Assembly (NCBI GenBank): GCA_020796225.1
Contig: CM036762.1
Span: forward strand, 14,104,786-14,168,785
Direction: 5' to 3'
DNA length: 64,000 nt
Source: Arion vulgaris
Taxonomy: Eukaryota; Mollusca; Gastropoda; Stylommatophora; Arionidae
The notes under the pieces are model-generated. The model did not search any database. It saw nothing but the letters and a program-made list of their open reading frames with translations, and was not told the DNA's origin. Of the stretch, positions 43,701 to 53,690 are shown piece by piece. Both the position numbers and the translations under genes were made by a program. The first letter of the stretch is position 1. Each line of letters opens with the position of its first letter.

Positions 43701-45827
43701 TAAGCTAGTCATAATCTATCAGTCTGATCTCAGATTAAGTCAGTCATAATCTATCATTCTGATCTCAGATTAAGTCAGTCATAATCTATCAGTCTGATCT
43801 CAGATTAAGTCAGTCATAATCTATCAGTCTGATCTCAGATTAAGCCAGTCATAATCTATCAGTCTCTCAGATTAAGTCAGCTATAATCTATTATTCACAT
43901 CTTAGATTATCTCAGGCTTAGTCTATCCTCAGGTCTAGTCAATATTATTCTGACTTCTAAAGGGTCTAAAGCTAAAGGATTGACTTCATTGATCCGTGTC
44001 TTACCCCATATGGTTTGGTCCCTTTCTGCAGAACTGCACACCACACACAGAGAGCATTGCACAAAGCACGAACTCCGTAGCTCCGGCAACAATCCTAGTG
44101 GGTCTCTGGAAAAAATACACACGTGAACAGAGTGGTGCAGACCGGATTCTAAACCACGACCTTCGGAAAGGAAGGCAAAAGATTAACCAACTACTGAGAC
44201 CATCCTGGTTTCTTTCCGACTACAGAGAAATGATGTACAATGTCTCATGACGTGTATCGTTCTGTCGCCGCTAGCATTCCAGTATTGTTAGATAAAAACA
44301 TATTCATTTGAAAAGCATCACAACATGCTAAATCAAGGTTATATTATGTTACAAATTTAGTTTAAAGCTCAGGAATATCAGTATTATTAACACTTTTCAT
44401 TAATAAATTAACATAGACTCTCTTTAGTCGCCACACGCTGATGGACATACTGAGGGAGAGATCGAGCACTTATGGACTAATTTGTTCGATGTGCAGTGAT
44501 GGTGATCCGACGACTAAACTAAACATAGACTCTCTTATAATTGTGTAGAATTGCAAAAAACCTAAGTGTTCTATCAAACACTTGTAAAAACAAGCCCCCA
44601 TTAACCAGGAATTTTGATTTTGCTGCCTGAGCTAGTCGGCCTTATGTTGCTGTGGGCCACGGTTGTGTATACCTTGAGAAGAAGTGATCAAAGAATACCA
44701 AAGTAGACATTGTAATGAGAGGTAAAAAGTTCAAGAAAAAGAGAACGCACTAGGCAAACCCTGAAACGAACTATGCTGAGAGAAGCAAGAAATATTTAAC
44801 TCAACTCAATGGAAGAAATTGATTAAGTTGCACAGGACATAGCGTTAAGGATAAATTATTTTCAGACCCTATGTAACATACGATATGATAGGAGAATATA
44901 TATATCTTTATTAATACCATACTTATGAAACACCAACTTCGCTGGGCGGGACATCTCGTCCGCATGCCTGATCACAGGATGCCAAAGATATTATTCTACA
45001 GTAAAATGTCGAGTGGCAAACGCTCCGAGGGGCCAAAGAAGAGATTCAAAGACACGCTCAAGTCCTCTCTAAAATCCTTCGAAATCAAGATTGATACCTG
45101 GGAAAAAGCTGCACGGGACCGAACATCCTGGCGTTCACTCCTACGAAAGGGTGCAAAATCCTGTGAGGCAGCACGTCAAGCAGCATCAGTACTGCGTAGA
45201 CAAAAGAGAAAGGCCAGTGCACACGAGTCCCAGACTGTAGCAACAATCTCATGCCCACACTGTCCACGACTCTTCATGGCACGCATCGGACTGACAAGTC
45301 ACCTACGTGTCCATTGACTGATACTACATTTTGTTTGTTGGATGAAGTAACTATGTGGTTATAATCATATTTGATTAACGATTATTATATATATCTTCGA
45401 TTTTAGTTCACAAACGATGGAATAATTTCGACCAAATCAGTAAAATTATATCCCTTTGTTTCAACAGTTGCTGTCCTTGCTGAATGTGCAGTGTGATCTA
45501 GCAGATGATGATAGTGTTGTGTCTACATCAGTTGTACTGCCCGTAAGAAAATTCCTACGCTCGTGTCACGAAATCAAACTGGCACTACATCGTGTTGCGG
45601 AGTTCACATTTGTTCTGCTGCAAGACGAACCCGATTCTGTGGACAAGAGAAAAGCTTCTAGGCTGGCCAACGATCTGAGTGGATACTGTAGCTTCATGAA
45701 GTCGATTCTAGAGTTGGGTCCGAACCAAGACATACGGACAGCGGTCAAAAGATTAGCCGATATTCAGATGTGGGCTAGGAGAGCCCTTGTTGCTCATATT
45801 TATAGTGTTAACAAGTTTAGGTCCTAA
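37683..45827 (+). CDS. RBR E3 ubiquitin-ligase-like gene, copy 4 (complete)
   Basis: Exons 37683-37759, 40801-43408 and 45468-45827 join in frame to 1,014 codons plus stop. The architecture is RING1 (C578, C581, C601, H603, C606, C609, C627, C632), IBR (C671, C676, C697, C699, C704, C707, H712, C717) and RING2 (C767, C770, C785, C787, C792, C795, H802, C805). The active-site candidate is C780 in GGCNFISC; the His normally two residues later is Phe. In RBR ligases RING1 binds the E2 and the RING2 Cys forms a ubiquitin thioester, so this copy alone could keep chemistry. Residues 1-570 contain two conserved blocks of unknown function (about 42-125 and 410-510) with an acidic region between. The helical C-terminus from exon 3 is also unrecognised. 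It is the most diverged copy and shows no conversion patch. Ariadne-like is the nearest description; orthology is not claimed. Confidence 0.9.
37970..38669. mobile_element. hAT-like non-autonomous element
   Basis: Ends CAACGTTTCCCAAACTGG and, inverted, CAGCGGTTCTCAAACTTT, each followed by a GTGGACCCC segment, as in hAT terminal repeats. Possible 8-bp duplication GTCTAACT / GTTCAAAT (5 of 8). No transposase seen. In copy 4 intron 1. Confidence 0.65.
38270..38625. repeat. 44-bp minisatellite, eight units
   Basis: Unit GTATTTTCATATATAGAAAC plus TTTGGGGGTCTGCGTCAGCA and AART, wholly inside the hAT-like element. Confidence 0.92.
38870..39130 (+). mobile_element. LINE 3' end
   Basis: Translation gives RRKVRWRPRKKRWIDGIAES and NRKPRHWATTW with a (GAA)n tail. 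The same ending recurs at 62430-62620 and 63190-63260, and inverted at 62830-63170. Confidence 0.7.
39190..39600 (-). mobile_element. LINE ORF2 C-terminus
   Basis: Antisense frame: LYRKITYFGHIKRHDDLERT, GRRGRPRRRWLQDIKETMNM and VGELAKDRVRDV. A related piece is at 58500-58640. Confidence 0.8.
39780..39945 (-). mobile_element. SINE B, 3' two-thirds
   Basis: Antisense from the (AAG)n tail to GGGCATCCGATTTC, then truncated. Confidence 0.7.
40030..40345 (+). mobile_element. LINE fragment and Penelope-type tail
   Basis: 40030-40190 resembles 44660-44850 (GATCAAAGAATC, GAAACACATTTTACT-type sequence). 40265-40345 is the Penelope 3' segment TCACTCCTGTTG, GCTTGATAAAGGCC. Confidence 0.5.
40350..40530 (-). 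mobile_element. SINE D copy
   Basis: Antisense: CTTCGGCTCGGTGCCATGGA at the tail side, CGTCCAACGCGCAAAGAACA at the head side. Confidence 0.75.
40560..40700. repeat. Repeat K
   Basis: ATTGCACTTCAGTGAGTAAC, CAGTGCACGAACTTCGAAGC; shared with 50905-51040, 54655-54800 and 61350-61505. Probably a LINE end. Confidence 0.5.
40801..43408 (+). CDS. RBR copy 4, exon 2
   Basis: Acceptor TTTCATCAG|ATATTCGCG, donor GAT|GTAAGT. Uninterrupted. The first 46 nt precede the first ATG inside the exon and are coding in the spliced frame (RYSRHACIVSHSSLSP). Confidence 0.92.
43465..43915. repeat. 35-bp minisatellite, about 12 units
   Basis: Unit GTCTGATCTCAGATTAAGCC plus AGTCATAATCTATCA, at the start of copy 4 intron 2. 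Each unit contains inverted AATCT/AGATT segments. Confidence 0.92.
43965..44195 (-). mobile_element. SINE A copy
   Basis: Antisense, decayed head; TTGACTTCATTGATCCGTG through CTCCGGCAACAATCCTAG. In copy 4 intron 2. Confidence 0.65.
44420..44850. mobile_element. LINE-related fragments
   Basis: 44430-44530 resembles the LINE end with GAGCACTTATGGACT. 44690-44850 resembles 40030-40190 and, inverted, 55760-56060. Confidence 0.4.
44920..45320 (+). mobile_element. LINE ORF2 C-terminus, intact 130-codon frame
   Basis: KHQLRWAGHLVRMPDHRMPK, KRFKDTLKSSLKSFEIKIDT, then a C2H2-like finger ISCPHCPRLFMARIGLTSHL ending RVH and a stop: a widely seen ending of a non-LTR ORF2. Same strand as copy 4, in its intron 2. 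Confidence 0.85.
45468..45827 (+). CDS. RBR copy 4, exon 3
   Basis: Acceptor TTTCAACAG|TTGCTGTCC, then 119 codons and a stop. VRKFLRSCHEIKLALHRVAE and RTAVKRLADIQMWARRAL are shared with copies 2 and 3. Confidence 0.9.
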   Translation: MLSLLNVQCDLADDDSVVSTSVVLPVRKFLRSCHEIKLALHRVAEFTFVLLQDEPDSVDKRKASRLANDLSGYCSFMKSILELGPNQDIRTAVKRLADIQMWARRALVAHIYSVNKFRS

Positions 45828-46560
45828 CTTGACATTTGTTATTCGTGTCTTGAGTGGACATCTATTATTCAGGTCTTAACTTGACGTTTTTATTTAGTCC
45901 TAACTTGACATTTGCTATTATCTTAATTTGACATTTATTATTCAAGATTTAAATTTGACATTTGTTATTCAGATCCTAACTTGACATTGTTATTTAATTT
46001 TAACTTGAACATTTGTATTTAGATCTTAATTGACATTTGTTACTCTGTCTTAACTTGACATTTTGTTTGGGTCTAACTGACATTTGTTATTAAATTTCTT
46101 AACTTGACATTTGTCATTCAGATCTTAACTTGACATTTGTCATTCATATTTAACTTTGACTGATATTTGTTATTCAGATCTTAACTTGATATTTGTTATT
46201 TAGGTCTTAACTTGACATTTGTTATTTAATTCTTAACTTGACATTTGTCACAGATTTTAATTTGCTTTATCATTTAAACTTAATTGTGACATTTTTGATA
46301 TTTGTGTATTCAGATTTAACTTCGACATTATTATTTAGTTCTTAACTTAACATTTGTCATTCAGATCTTAATTTGACATTGCTGATATTTGTTATTCAGA
46401 TCTTAACTTGACATTTATTATTTAGGTCTTAACTTGACATTTGTTGCGACAATTCATATTACCTGTCTATCATTTCAATTTACATTTGTTGCTTTGATCT
46501 TCCATTCATAGGTGTTGCCTATATCTTCAATTCATATTCGTACTTCACCTTAAACTGAAA
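45828..46560. repeat. Degenerate ~26-bp array after RBR copy 4
   Basis: Over 20 imperfect units of TTATTCAGATCTTAACTTGACATTTG type begin within about 15 bp of the stop codon, so they probably form the 3' UTR. Many units have lost bases. Confidence 0.88.
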
Positions 46561-46629
46561 TTATTTCTTAGTTCTTGTATTCATTTCGCAACTATTATAG
46601 GTAAACCATCAAATTACAGTTGTTATTTA

Positions 46630-47170
46630 GGTTGTATCAAACGACATGAGCGCCTAGAGAAGATGATAGTTTTAGAGTGCATGTTGCTTGGAATAATAAT
46701 AATAGAAAGACCTAGAAGCCGATGGGTGCAAGATGTCACTGACGATCAGAGAATGACTGCTGCTGACGCCGGTCAACTTGCATAGAGCAGAGAGTTTTTC
46801 ACTACTGCTGTCATGGGAACCAAGTTCCGGAAGGGACAATAATAATAATAAAGCCCATAACCCGTTAGTGTCGTAGGGGTGGGTGTCACCGTGAAGACAT
46901 CAGCACAAAAAGCACGCCATGAGTCTCTGTCTGCAACTCATCGAGCAAGTGTGAATAAACGCTGTCATGACCAGCTCTTGATGTTGTCAAACCAGGATTT
47001 TATCTTCGCTACTTTCCTTCTTCCACCCTCAACTGTTCCCTGTAGGAAAATCTTGAAGAGTGAGCCATGTCTCATCACATACCCAAACCACGGAAGTTTG
47101 CACCTTTTCACGATTGTTAAGAGTGGTACTTGTCGACCTGCAATGGTGATGATGATGATGATATAAGTAC
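46630..47170. mobile_element. Two opposed LINE 3' ends
   Basis: 46630-46845, plus strand: RPRSRWVQDVTDDQRMTAAD with an (AAT)n tail. 46850-47170, minus strand: LPWFGYVMRHGSLFKIFLQG, TVEGGRRKVAKIKSWFDNIK. Confidence 0.75.
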
Positions 47171-47354
47171 CGAGGTTGTTGTTGTTGCTGAGTGCTAAAA
47201 ATTGCAATGTGTTACCTATGTTCTCAATTTCCATCTAGTACTTTTCTCTGACATTTAAAATAGTTTTATAAATACTGTCAATAAATAATGTATACATTTC
47301 ATTGTGTTGGCTATAGAGAACAAGAGCAAATGAGCTGGATAAGTATTGAGTTTT

Positions 47355-47840
47355 GTTCAAATACCAACATAAAATTGCTTGTTCAGATACCAATAGAAAA
47401 TTGCTTGTTCATACACCAACAGAAAATGGCTTATTCAGACACCAACAGAAAACTGCTTGTTCAGACATCAACAAAAATTGCTTGTTCAGATACCAATAGA
47501 AAATTGCTTGTTCAGACACCAACAGAAAATGGCTTATTCAGACACCAACAGAAAACTGCTTGTTTAGACATCAACAAAAATTGCTTGTTCAGACACTAAC
47601 AGAAAATTGCTTGTTCAGACACTAACATAAAATTGCTTGTTCAGAAACAAACAGAAAATTGCTTGATCAGACACGAATAGAAAATGGCTTGTTCAGACAC
47701 CAACAGAAAACTGCTTGATCAGACACGAATAGAAAATGGCTTGTTCAGACACCAACAGAAAACTGCTTGTTCAGACACCAACAGAAAACTGCTTGTTCAG
47801 ACACCAACAAAAAATTGCTTGTTAATATACTAGCACAAAT
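47355..47840. repeat. 26-bp minisatellite, about 18 units
   Basis: Unit ACACCAACAGAAAACTGCTT plus GTTCAG. 47841-48120 beside it has nothing recognised. Confidence 0.92.
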
Positions 47841-48129
47841 ATTGCTTGGTGAATGCAACAAACCTAAGTCTCATATTAAGTAACACTATTGGGAATATAA
47901 TACATAATTTACGTCAACTTAGAAAAGAACGTTTAAGTTTCTGAAGCACTTTAAGAACTGGAGCCTGATGGATGGAATATCAAGAATACTTTATCAAGAA
48001 CTCATTTGTGGACATCAGTTACAAATTCATCTTCAAGGGGAACAAAATGATGGATTGTTTTCAAAGAAATACAATTAGCTAGAGAAGCTATGGACTAGAT
48101 CTGAATAGGGAAGACTGAAGTAAAACTTG

Positions 48130-49530
48130 GTAAATAGTGAAACACGTACAAACAAAGTACTATAGTTTTACAAAATACATAAACAGTGACGATAAACAGC
48201 AACGTTTCGACCAACAAGGCCTTTATCAAGCAAACGAACAAACAGGAGTGACAAATTAAAATGAAACACAAATGGACGACCAAATACAACGTATCTAAGG
48301 AAAATCTGAATAAAAACGAATAACGAAATAAATGTAACACAAAACACACATAAAAACTAGAAATAGAAAGAAACAATGAAACATCTAGTAAATATATACT
48401 TGAATACATGCAACATATACCCATATAGATTATAAAGCATGGGAAGAGAAGTACTAAGAAGCATAAGAATGTAATACATGCAACATATACCATATAGATT
48501 ACAAAGCATGGGAAGAGAAAGTACTAAGAAGCATAAGAATGAATACTTAGCGCGTGTGAAGGTACATACAAAGAAATCAACCGATTCTCCAGAGCAAATC
48601 GACTACGATCATCAGAGGAACATGATCGGATGGCTGTGACCTGGACATCGCAAGCTCCTGAATGGCCAGTATCATTGAAATGGGTAGCTACAGGGTCACA
48701 GAGCATTGGCGTATATCGCGCAAGTGTTGGCGAATGCTGAGTCCTGCCGGTTTCAATATGGCCTTGTTGCACCGCTTGCAGATAATGGCATAGATAATTT
48801 ACGGACTCGCACGTGAAACTGTCTTCACGTGCGAGTCCGAATATTATCTATGCCATTATCTGCAAGCGTGCAACAAGGCCTATATTGGGGAAACCGGCAG
48901 GAGACTCAGTGACCGATTCGCCCAACACTTGCGCGATATACGCCAATGCTCTGTGACCCTGTAGCTACCCATTTCAATGATACTGGCCATTCAGGGCTTG
49001 CGATGTCCAGGTCACAGCCATCCGATCATGTTCCTCTGATGATCGTAATCGATTTGCTCTGGAGAATCGGTTGATTTCTTTGTATGTCCTGCGACCACGC
49101 GGCTCAACGTATTACATTCTTATGCTTCTTAGTACTTTCTTCCCATGCTTTGTAATCTCTATGGGTATATGTTGCATGTATTACATTCTTATGCTTCTTA
49201 GTACTTTCTTCCCATGCTTTATAATCTATATGGGTATATGTTGCATGTATTCAAGTATATATTTACTAGATGTTTCATTGTTTCTTTCATTTCTAGTTTT
49301 ATGTGTGTTTTTGTGTTACATTTATTTCGTTATTCGTTTTTATTCCAGATTTTCCTTAGATACGTTGGTATTTGGTCGTCCATTTGTGTTTCATTTTAAT
49401 TTGTCACTCCTGTTTGTTCGTTTGCTTGATAAAGGCCTTGTTGGTCGAAACGTTGCTGTTTATCGTCACTGTTTATGTATTTTGTAAAACTATAGTACTT
49501 GTTTGTACGTGTTTGACTAGATCTGACAGA
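48130..49530. mobile_element. Inverted pair of Penelope-like element 3' halves
   Basis: Two arms of about 690 bp meet at GGACTCGCACGTGAA (48803-48817), a 6-nt loop, and its inverse (48824-48838). Each arm reads outward and encodes a GIY-YIG-type endonuclease end: KAYIGETGRRLSDRFAQHLR-like, ATHFNDTGHSG, RFALENRLISLYV, with shifts. It then continues into the Penelope 3' segment GCTTGATAAAGGCC. Both arms share a duplicated block of about 60 bp (GCATAAGAATGTAATACATG side). Confidence 0.8.
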
Positions 49531-49609
49531 GCATGAGGAAATATGATTCGTTCTTATTTTCTAGAGTCCCAATATTCGCTGTGAAATATAATATTTAGAA
49601 CAGTAGTAT

Positions 49610-49985
49610 CATTATAAGGGAAGACTGCAGTAAAACTATGTAGCAATGTAAGGAAGACTGCAGTCAAACATGTAGCAAATGTAAGGAAGACTGCAGTAAA
49701 ACTATGTAGCAATGTAAGGGAAGACTGCAGTAAAACTATGTAGCAATGTAAGGGAAGACTGCAGTAAAACTATGTAGCAATGTAAGGAAGACTGCAGTAA
49801 AACTATGTAGCAATGTAAGAGAAGACTGCAGTCAAACTATGTAGCAATGTAAGAGAAGACTGCAGTAAAACTATGTAGCAATGTAAGAGAAGACTGCAGT
49901 CAAACTATGTAGCAATGTAAGAGAAGACTGCAGTAAAACTATGTAGCAATGTAAGGAAGACTGCAGTCAAACTATGTAGCAATGA
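49610..49985. repeat. 34-bp minisatellite, about 11 units
   Basis: Unit GTAAGGGAAGACTGCAGTAA plus AACTATGTAGCAAT; related AGGGAAGACTG sequence also sits at the left end of the Penelope pair (48107). Confidence 0.92.
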
Positions 49986-49989
49986 CGAA

Positions 49990-50110
49990 AACGTAAAACA
50001 AAGTACTGTAGTTTTACTAAGTACAAAAACAATAATAATCACAGCGACGTTTCGACAAAAAGGCCTTTATCAAGCACAGGATATACAAAAGTGAAGTTCC
50101 CATTTCTTAC
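49990..50110 (-). mobile_element. Penelope-type 3' fragment
   Basis: Antisense AAAGTACTGTAGTTTTAC, CGACGTTTCGACAAAAAGGC, CTTTATCAAGC. Confidence 0.65.
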
Positions 50111-50139
50111 GACAGACGTATTATATACAACTAGACAAT

Positions 50140-50770
50140 ATTTACGAACGTGTATTGCCGGGGCTTGCAAGGGGAGCAAAGAATAGTAACAGTGCGATTT
50201 ACTGTAGACTTTACTGCGACTTTATGAATGCATGTAGTAAGAGGTGACTGAGGTAGGGGCCTATGGAAACTACCCTAGTAAATAAAAGCGTCGCAGAAAT
50301 CGGATGTGCTGACCTACTTGTAGATGCATAACTGGCACAATGTAAAATCGCTCTAAGGCTCAGATCCCATAAAAATCACAAAAAGTGGGATAACAAGTGG
50401 TCGATAATTTTTTTTTTTTCCAATCCAGAAGCACTTGAGTTTTTTTTAGCTCTTCGGCTCGGTGCCATGGACATCGTAACATATCGATTCGGTGACATGG
50501 ACATCGTAACATATCGATTCGGTGCCATGGACATCGTAACACATCGATTCGGTGCCATGGACATCGTAACACATCGATTCGGTGCCATGGACATCGTAAC
50601 ATATCGATTCGGTGCCACGAACACTGTCAAAACAGGAGAACATGTGACTTTTCTGCCAGCCGGCGGAATTGAGTAACACTCACAGGGAGCTTGTCACCCG
50701 TCGTCCAACGTGATACGAACACGCTGGGCAGGTGGACAACAAGTGGTCAGTATGAAGCGATCGAAGAAGA
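50140..50770 (+). mobile_element. SINE C interrupted by SINE D
   Basis: SINE C sequence runs 50140-50402 and resumes at 50738 with AACAAGTGGTCAGTATGAAG, ending GATCGAAGAAGAAG, its (AAG)n tail. Confidence 0.8.
50403..50737 (-). mobile_element. SINE D with internal 30-bp expansion, nested in SINE C
   Basis: Flanked by AACAAGTGGTC at 50392-50402 and 50738-50748. The internal GTGCCATGGACATCGTAACA segment is repeated about five times (50460-50625, 30-bp period). Confidence 0.88.
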
Positions 50771-50904
50771 AGACAATATTCAGAACAGGAAAAAGATAAG
50801 CAAGAAAAGTCTGGTGAATACACACAAACAAAGAAAGAATTGTTCACATTGATTCACACAAAACCCGGATGAACGGTGAATAAATGATTGACTGATTAAT
50901 TGAT

Positions 50905-51310
50905 ATGACAATCATCATTGCACTTCGGCGAGTTACCATATGTGCTCCGATCTCTTTCTAACAAAGGAAGATCTCAACGGCAGTGCACGAACTACGTAGC
51001 ACCGACAAAGGTTCCAATGTAATTTAGATGATGGTTCAGATATCTTGTAGGAATTTCATTTTTAACTTTATTTCTGATGAATGTTGACCGGGCAGTGGCT
51101 TTTGGACCTGCTCTTCTTGATTTTGAACTGCCGTGAGTTCCAATACGTGCTCAAATTGAAAACAGGATTTGCAAAGAGATTGATTAATCAACATTGAACT
51201 GGCGTGTTGGGCTGCTGGATGCTGCTGGATTTGTTGCGGCGGAGATCGGAGCACCAATGGACATGTCCGGAGGGCTATGATGATAGTGTTCATATAACTG
51301 ATAACTGATT
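50905..51310. mobile_element. Repeat K and a LINE 3' end
   Basis: 50905-51040 is repeat K. 51150-51310, plus strand, encodes LLDLLRRRSEHQWTCPEGYD, the same LINE end as 5472-5850. Confidence 0.6.
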
Positions 51311-51560
51311 GAACACGGGAACTACGTTTTATCGTCCCTCTCCGATAGGAATAGGAACTCGATCTCACCTTCAATGAGATCGTGGATATCTGGAAAAAAT
51401 ACCTCGATGGCTCCTGGGGAGTGAATCGAGTACCTTTGAAACGAGAGGCGAGCACACAGAACCTACAGGCCACAGACACCACCAGAAGGCAAAGACCTGG
51501 CGGCTCACTTCATCAGAAGTGCATTTGCTATCGAGCAATCTGGCCAATCCGTCACTGGAT
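51311..51560 (-). mobile_element. SINE H copy
   Basis: Antisense counterpart of 34465-34730 (CGATCTCACCTTCAATGAGA, GAGGCGAGCACACAGAACCT). Confidence 0.5.
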
Positions 51561-51569
51561 CTCGGATAC

Positions 51570-51695
51570 CTTCTCGCCTGAGTGGTTACCAGGGTCCAAA
51601 TTTGGGGTGTAAAGAATAGAACCACTGTTACCTGCCACGCATGTCGTAAGAGGCAACTAAGGAGGTTTGAATGAAATCGGATGCATGTGTCTGCC
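51570..51695 (+). mobile_element. SINE B, 5' half
   Basis: CCTGAGTGGTTACCAGGGTC through GAAATCGGATGCATGTGTC, then truncated. Confidence 0.7.
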
Positions 51696-52005
51696 AGGGA
51701 ATGCTAACCCAAACAAATGCTTGCAGAAAACGGATGCACCAGGTCGTAAGACGCATAACATGGTGCAACGACCCCTCACAATGAGGAATAGGATAACGGA
51801 TTCTTCGGTCGCCAATCTGTCTCGGAGAGTTAGCCACGCAGTAAGAATGTCAAACCTGCCGTCACGAGAGTGGCCAAAACTTACTGCGGGAAGAGGTCGG
51901 CACAAACGGGAAGCAGAAATCATAGGAATTATATCCTACAGAATTGCCCCCAGTATGCAGACTTGAAAGAAGGGAAAGAAGTGTGCCCACTTTATTAGCT
52001 AATCG
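51696..52005. other. Unclassified sequence
   Basis: A 99-codon frame crosses 51667-51966 but starts inside the SINE B piece and has no recognised motif. Not called as a gene. Confidence 0.4.
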
Positions 52006-52009
52006 TGAC

Positions 52010-53128
52010 GAAGACAAACTGTATGGCGTGGCTGATAATCTGAGGCAGACGGCTGCCTTTATTAGAGAATCCGAAATCCCAATCTAGTGAGAACGCAGAA
52101 GACAAACTGTATGGCGTGGCTGATAATCTGAGGCAGACGGCTGCCTTTATTAGAGAATCCGAAATCAATCTAGTGAGAACGCAGAAGACAAACTGTATGT
52201 CGTGGCTGATAATCTGAGGCAGACGGCTGCCTTTATTAGAGAATCTGAAATCCCAATTTAGTGAGAACGCAGAAAACAAACTGTATGTCGTGGCTGATAA
52301 TCTGAGGCAGACGGCTGCCTTTATTAGAGAATCTGAAATCCAAATCTAGTGAGAACGCAGAAGACAAATGTATGGCTTCTTATAATCTAGGCATGTTTCT
52401 CAAAATGAAATCCAATCTAGTGAACGAGACAACTTATGTCGTGGCTGATAATCTGAGGCAGACGGCTGCCTTTATTAGAGAATCTGAAATCCCAATCTAG
52501 TGAGAACGCAGAAGACAAACTGTATGTCGTGGCTGATAATCTGAGGCAGACGGCTGCCTTTATTAGAGAATCTGAAATCCCAATCTAGTGAGAACGCAGA
52601 AGACAAACTGTATGTCGTGGCTGATAATCTGAGGCAGACGGCTGCCTTTATTAGAGAATCTGAAATCTCAATCTAGTGAGAACGCAGAAGACAAACTGTA
52701 TGGCGTGGCTGATAATCTGAGGCAGACGGCTGCCTTTATTAGAGAATCTGAAATCCCAATCTAGTGAGAACGCAGAAGACAAACTGTATGTCGTGGCTGA
52801 TAATCTGAGGCAGACGTCTGCCTTTATTAGAAAATCTGAAATCCCAATCTAGTGAGAACGCAGAAGACAAACTGTATGTCGTGGCTGATAATCTGAGGCA
52901 GACGTCTGCCTTTATTAGAGAATCTGAAATCCCAATCTAGTGAGAACGCAGAAGACAAACTGTATGTCGTGGCTGATAATCTGAGGCAGACGGCTGCCTT
53001 TATTAGAGAATCTGAAATCCCAATCTAGTGAGAACGCAGAAGACAAACTGTATGGAGTGGCTGATAATCTGAGGCAGACGTCTGCCTTTATTAGAGAATC
53101 TGAAATCCCAATCTAGTGAGAACGCAGA
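52010..53128. repeat. 88-bp satellite, about 13 units
   Basis: Unit GAAGACAAACTGTATGTCGT, GGCTGATAATCTGAGGCAGA, CGGCTGCCTTTATTAGAGAA, TCTGAAATCCCAATCTAGTG, AGAACGCA. It holds a small hairpin, AGGCAG-ACGG-CTGCCT. The unit at 52365-52435 is badly degraded while its neighbours are clean. A lone unit is at about 32668-32748. Confidence 0.95.
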
Positions 53129-53224
53129 AGAAGAAATATACCTTCTTATTCTATGTGTCTCTCAAAAAAGTCCACTCTACTGTAACGTGACTTATCTATT
53201 TTTATAGTTTCACCATTTGAGGAA

Positions 53225-53430
53225 TATCTGGCTGAATGGGTTAGAGCGCGCGGACTCCCAAATAGGATACCTAAGTTCAATCCCCGGTAAGGTAAAGGAG
53301 TTGTTTTTCTGTTGGGGGCATAAAGCAAAAATCCTAACCTGAACAGTTTTGCGGCAACTGCACTAAACATTCGGTCATTCTATTCCCCAGGCTCATGTTC
53401 TCCCTATCCTGCACCGGTCTACTTCTTATA
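53225..53430 (+). mobile_element. SINE F, best copy
   Basis: tRNA-like head: A box TGGGTTAGAGCGCGCGG, B box AGTTCAATCCCCGG, then CCTAACCTGAACAGTTTTGC. Confidence 0.7.
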
Positions 53431-53434
53431 CTTC

Positions 53435-53690
53435 TTTGAACGCTCCGTATTGACCACTTCTTAACAACTCTGTGTGATCTATATGTGATCTGAGCCTAAG
53501 AACTATTATACGTTGTACTAGTTATGCGCTTACAATTGCGTTAGCACATCCGATTTCTATGACGCTTTTTATTTACTAGAGTAGCTTCCCTAGGCCCTAC
53601 CTCAATCGTTTCTTACGACATGCCTTATAATTAGCAGTGGTACTATTCTTTGCTCCACTTGCGAGCATCGGCACCACACGGGCGCCTGCC
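53435..53690 (-). mobile_element. SINE C copy
   Basis: Antisense, from ACTTCTTTGAACGCTCCGTA to TTCTTTGCTCCACTTGCGAG. Confidence 0.7.

Noticed and set aside
43465..43915. CRISPR-like regular repeats
   Set aside because: Units are head to tail without unique spacers, in a eukaryotic intron; the same holds for the other arrays.
44925..45317. Zinc-finger-like protein frame as a host gene
   Set aside because: The sequence is the standard C-terminus of a non-LTR retrotransposon ORF2, not an independent zinc-finger gene.
48095..48493. Membrane-protein-like Phe/Cys-rich frame
   Set aside because: It is the AT-rich antisense of the Penelope 3' region and recurs only through the inverted arm.
51667..51966. 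99-codon open frame
   Set aside because: Begins in a SINE B fragment, and no homology or motif was seen.
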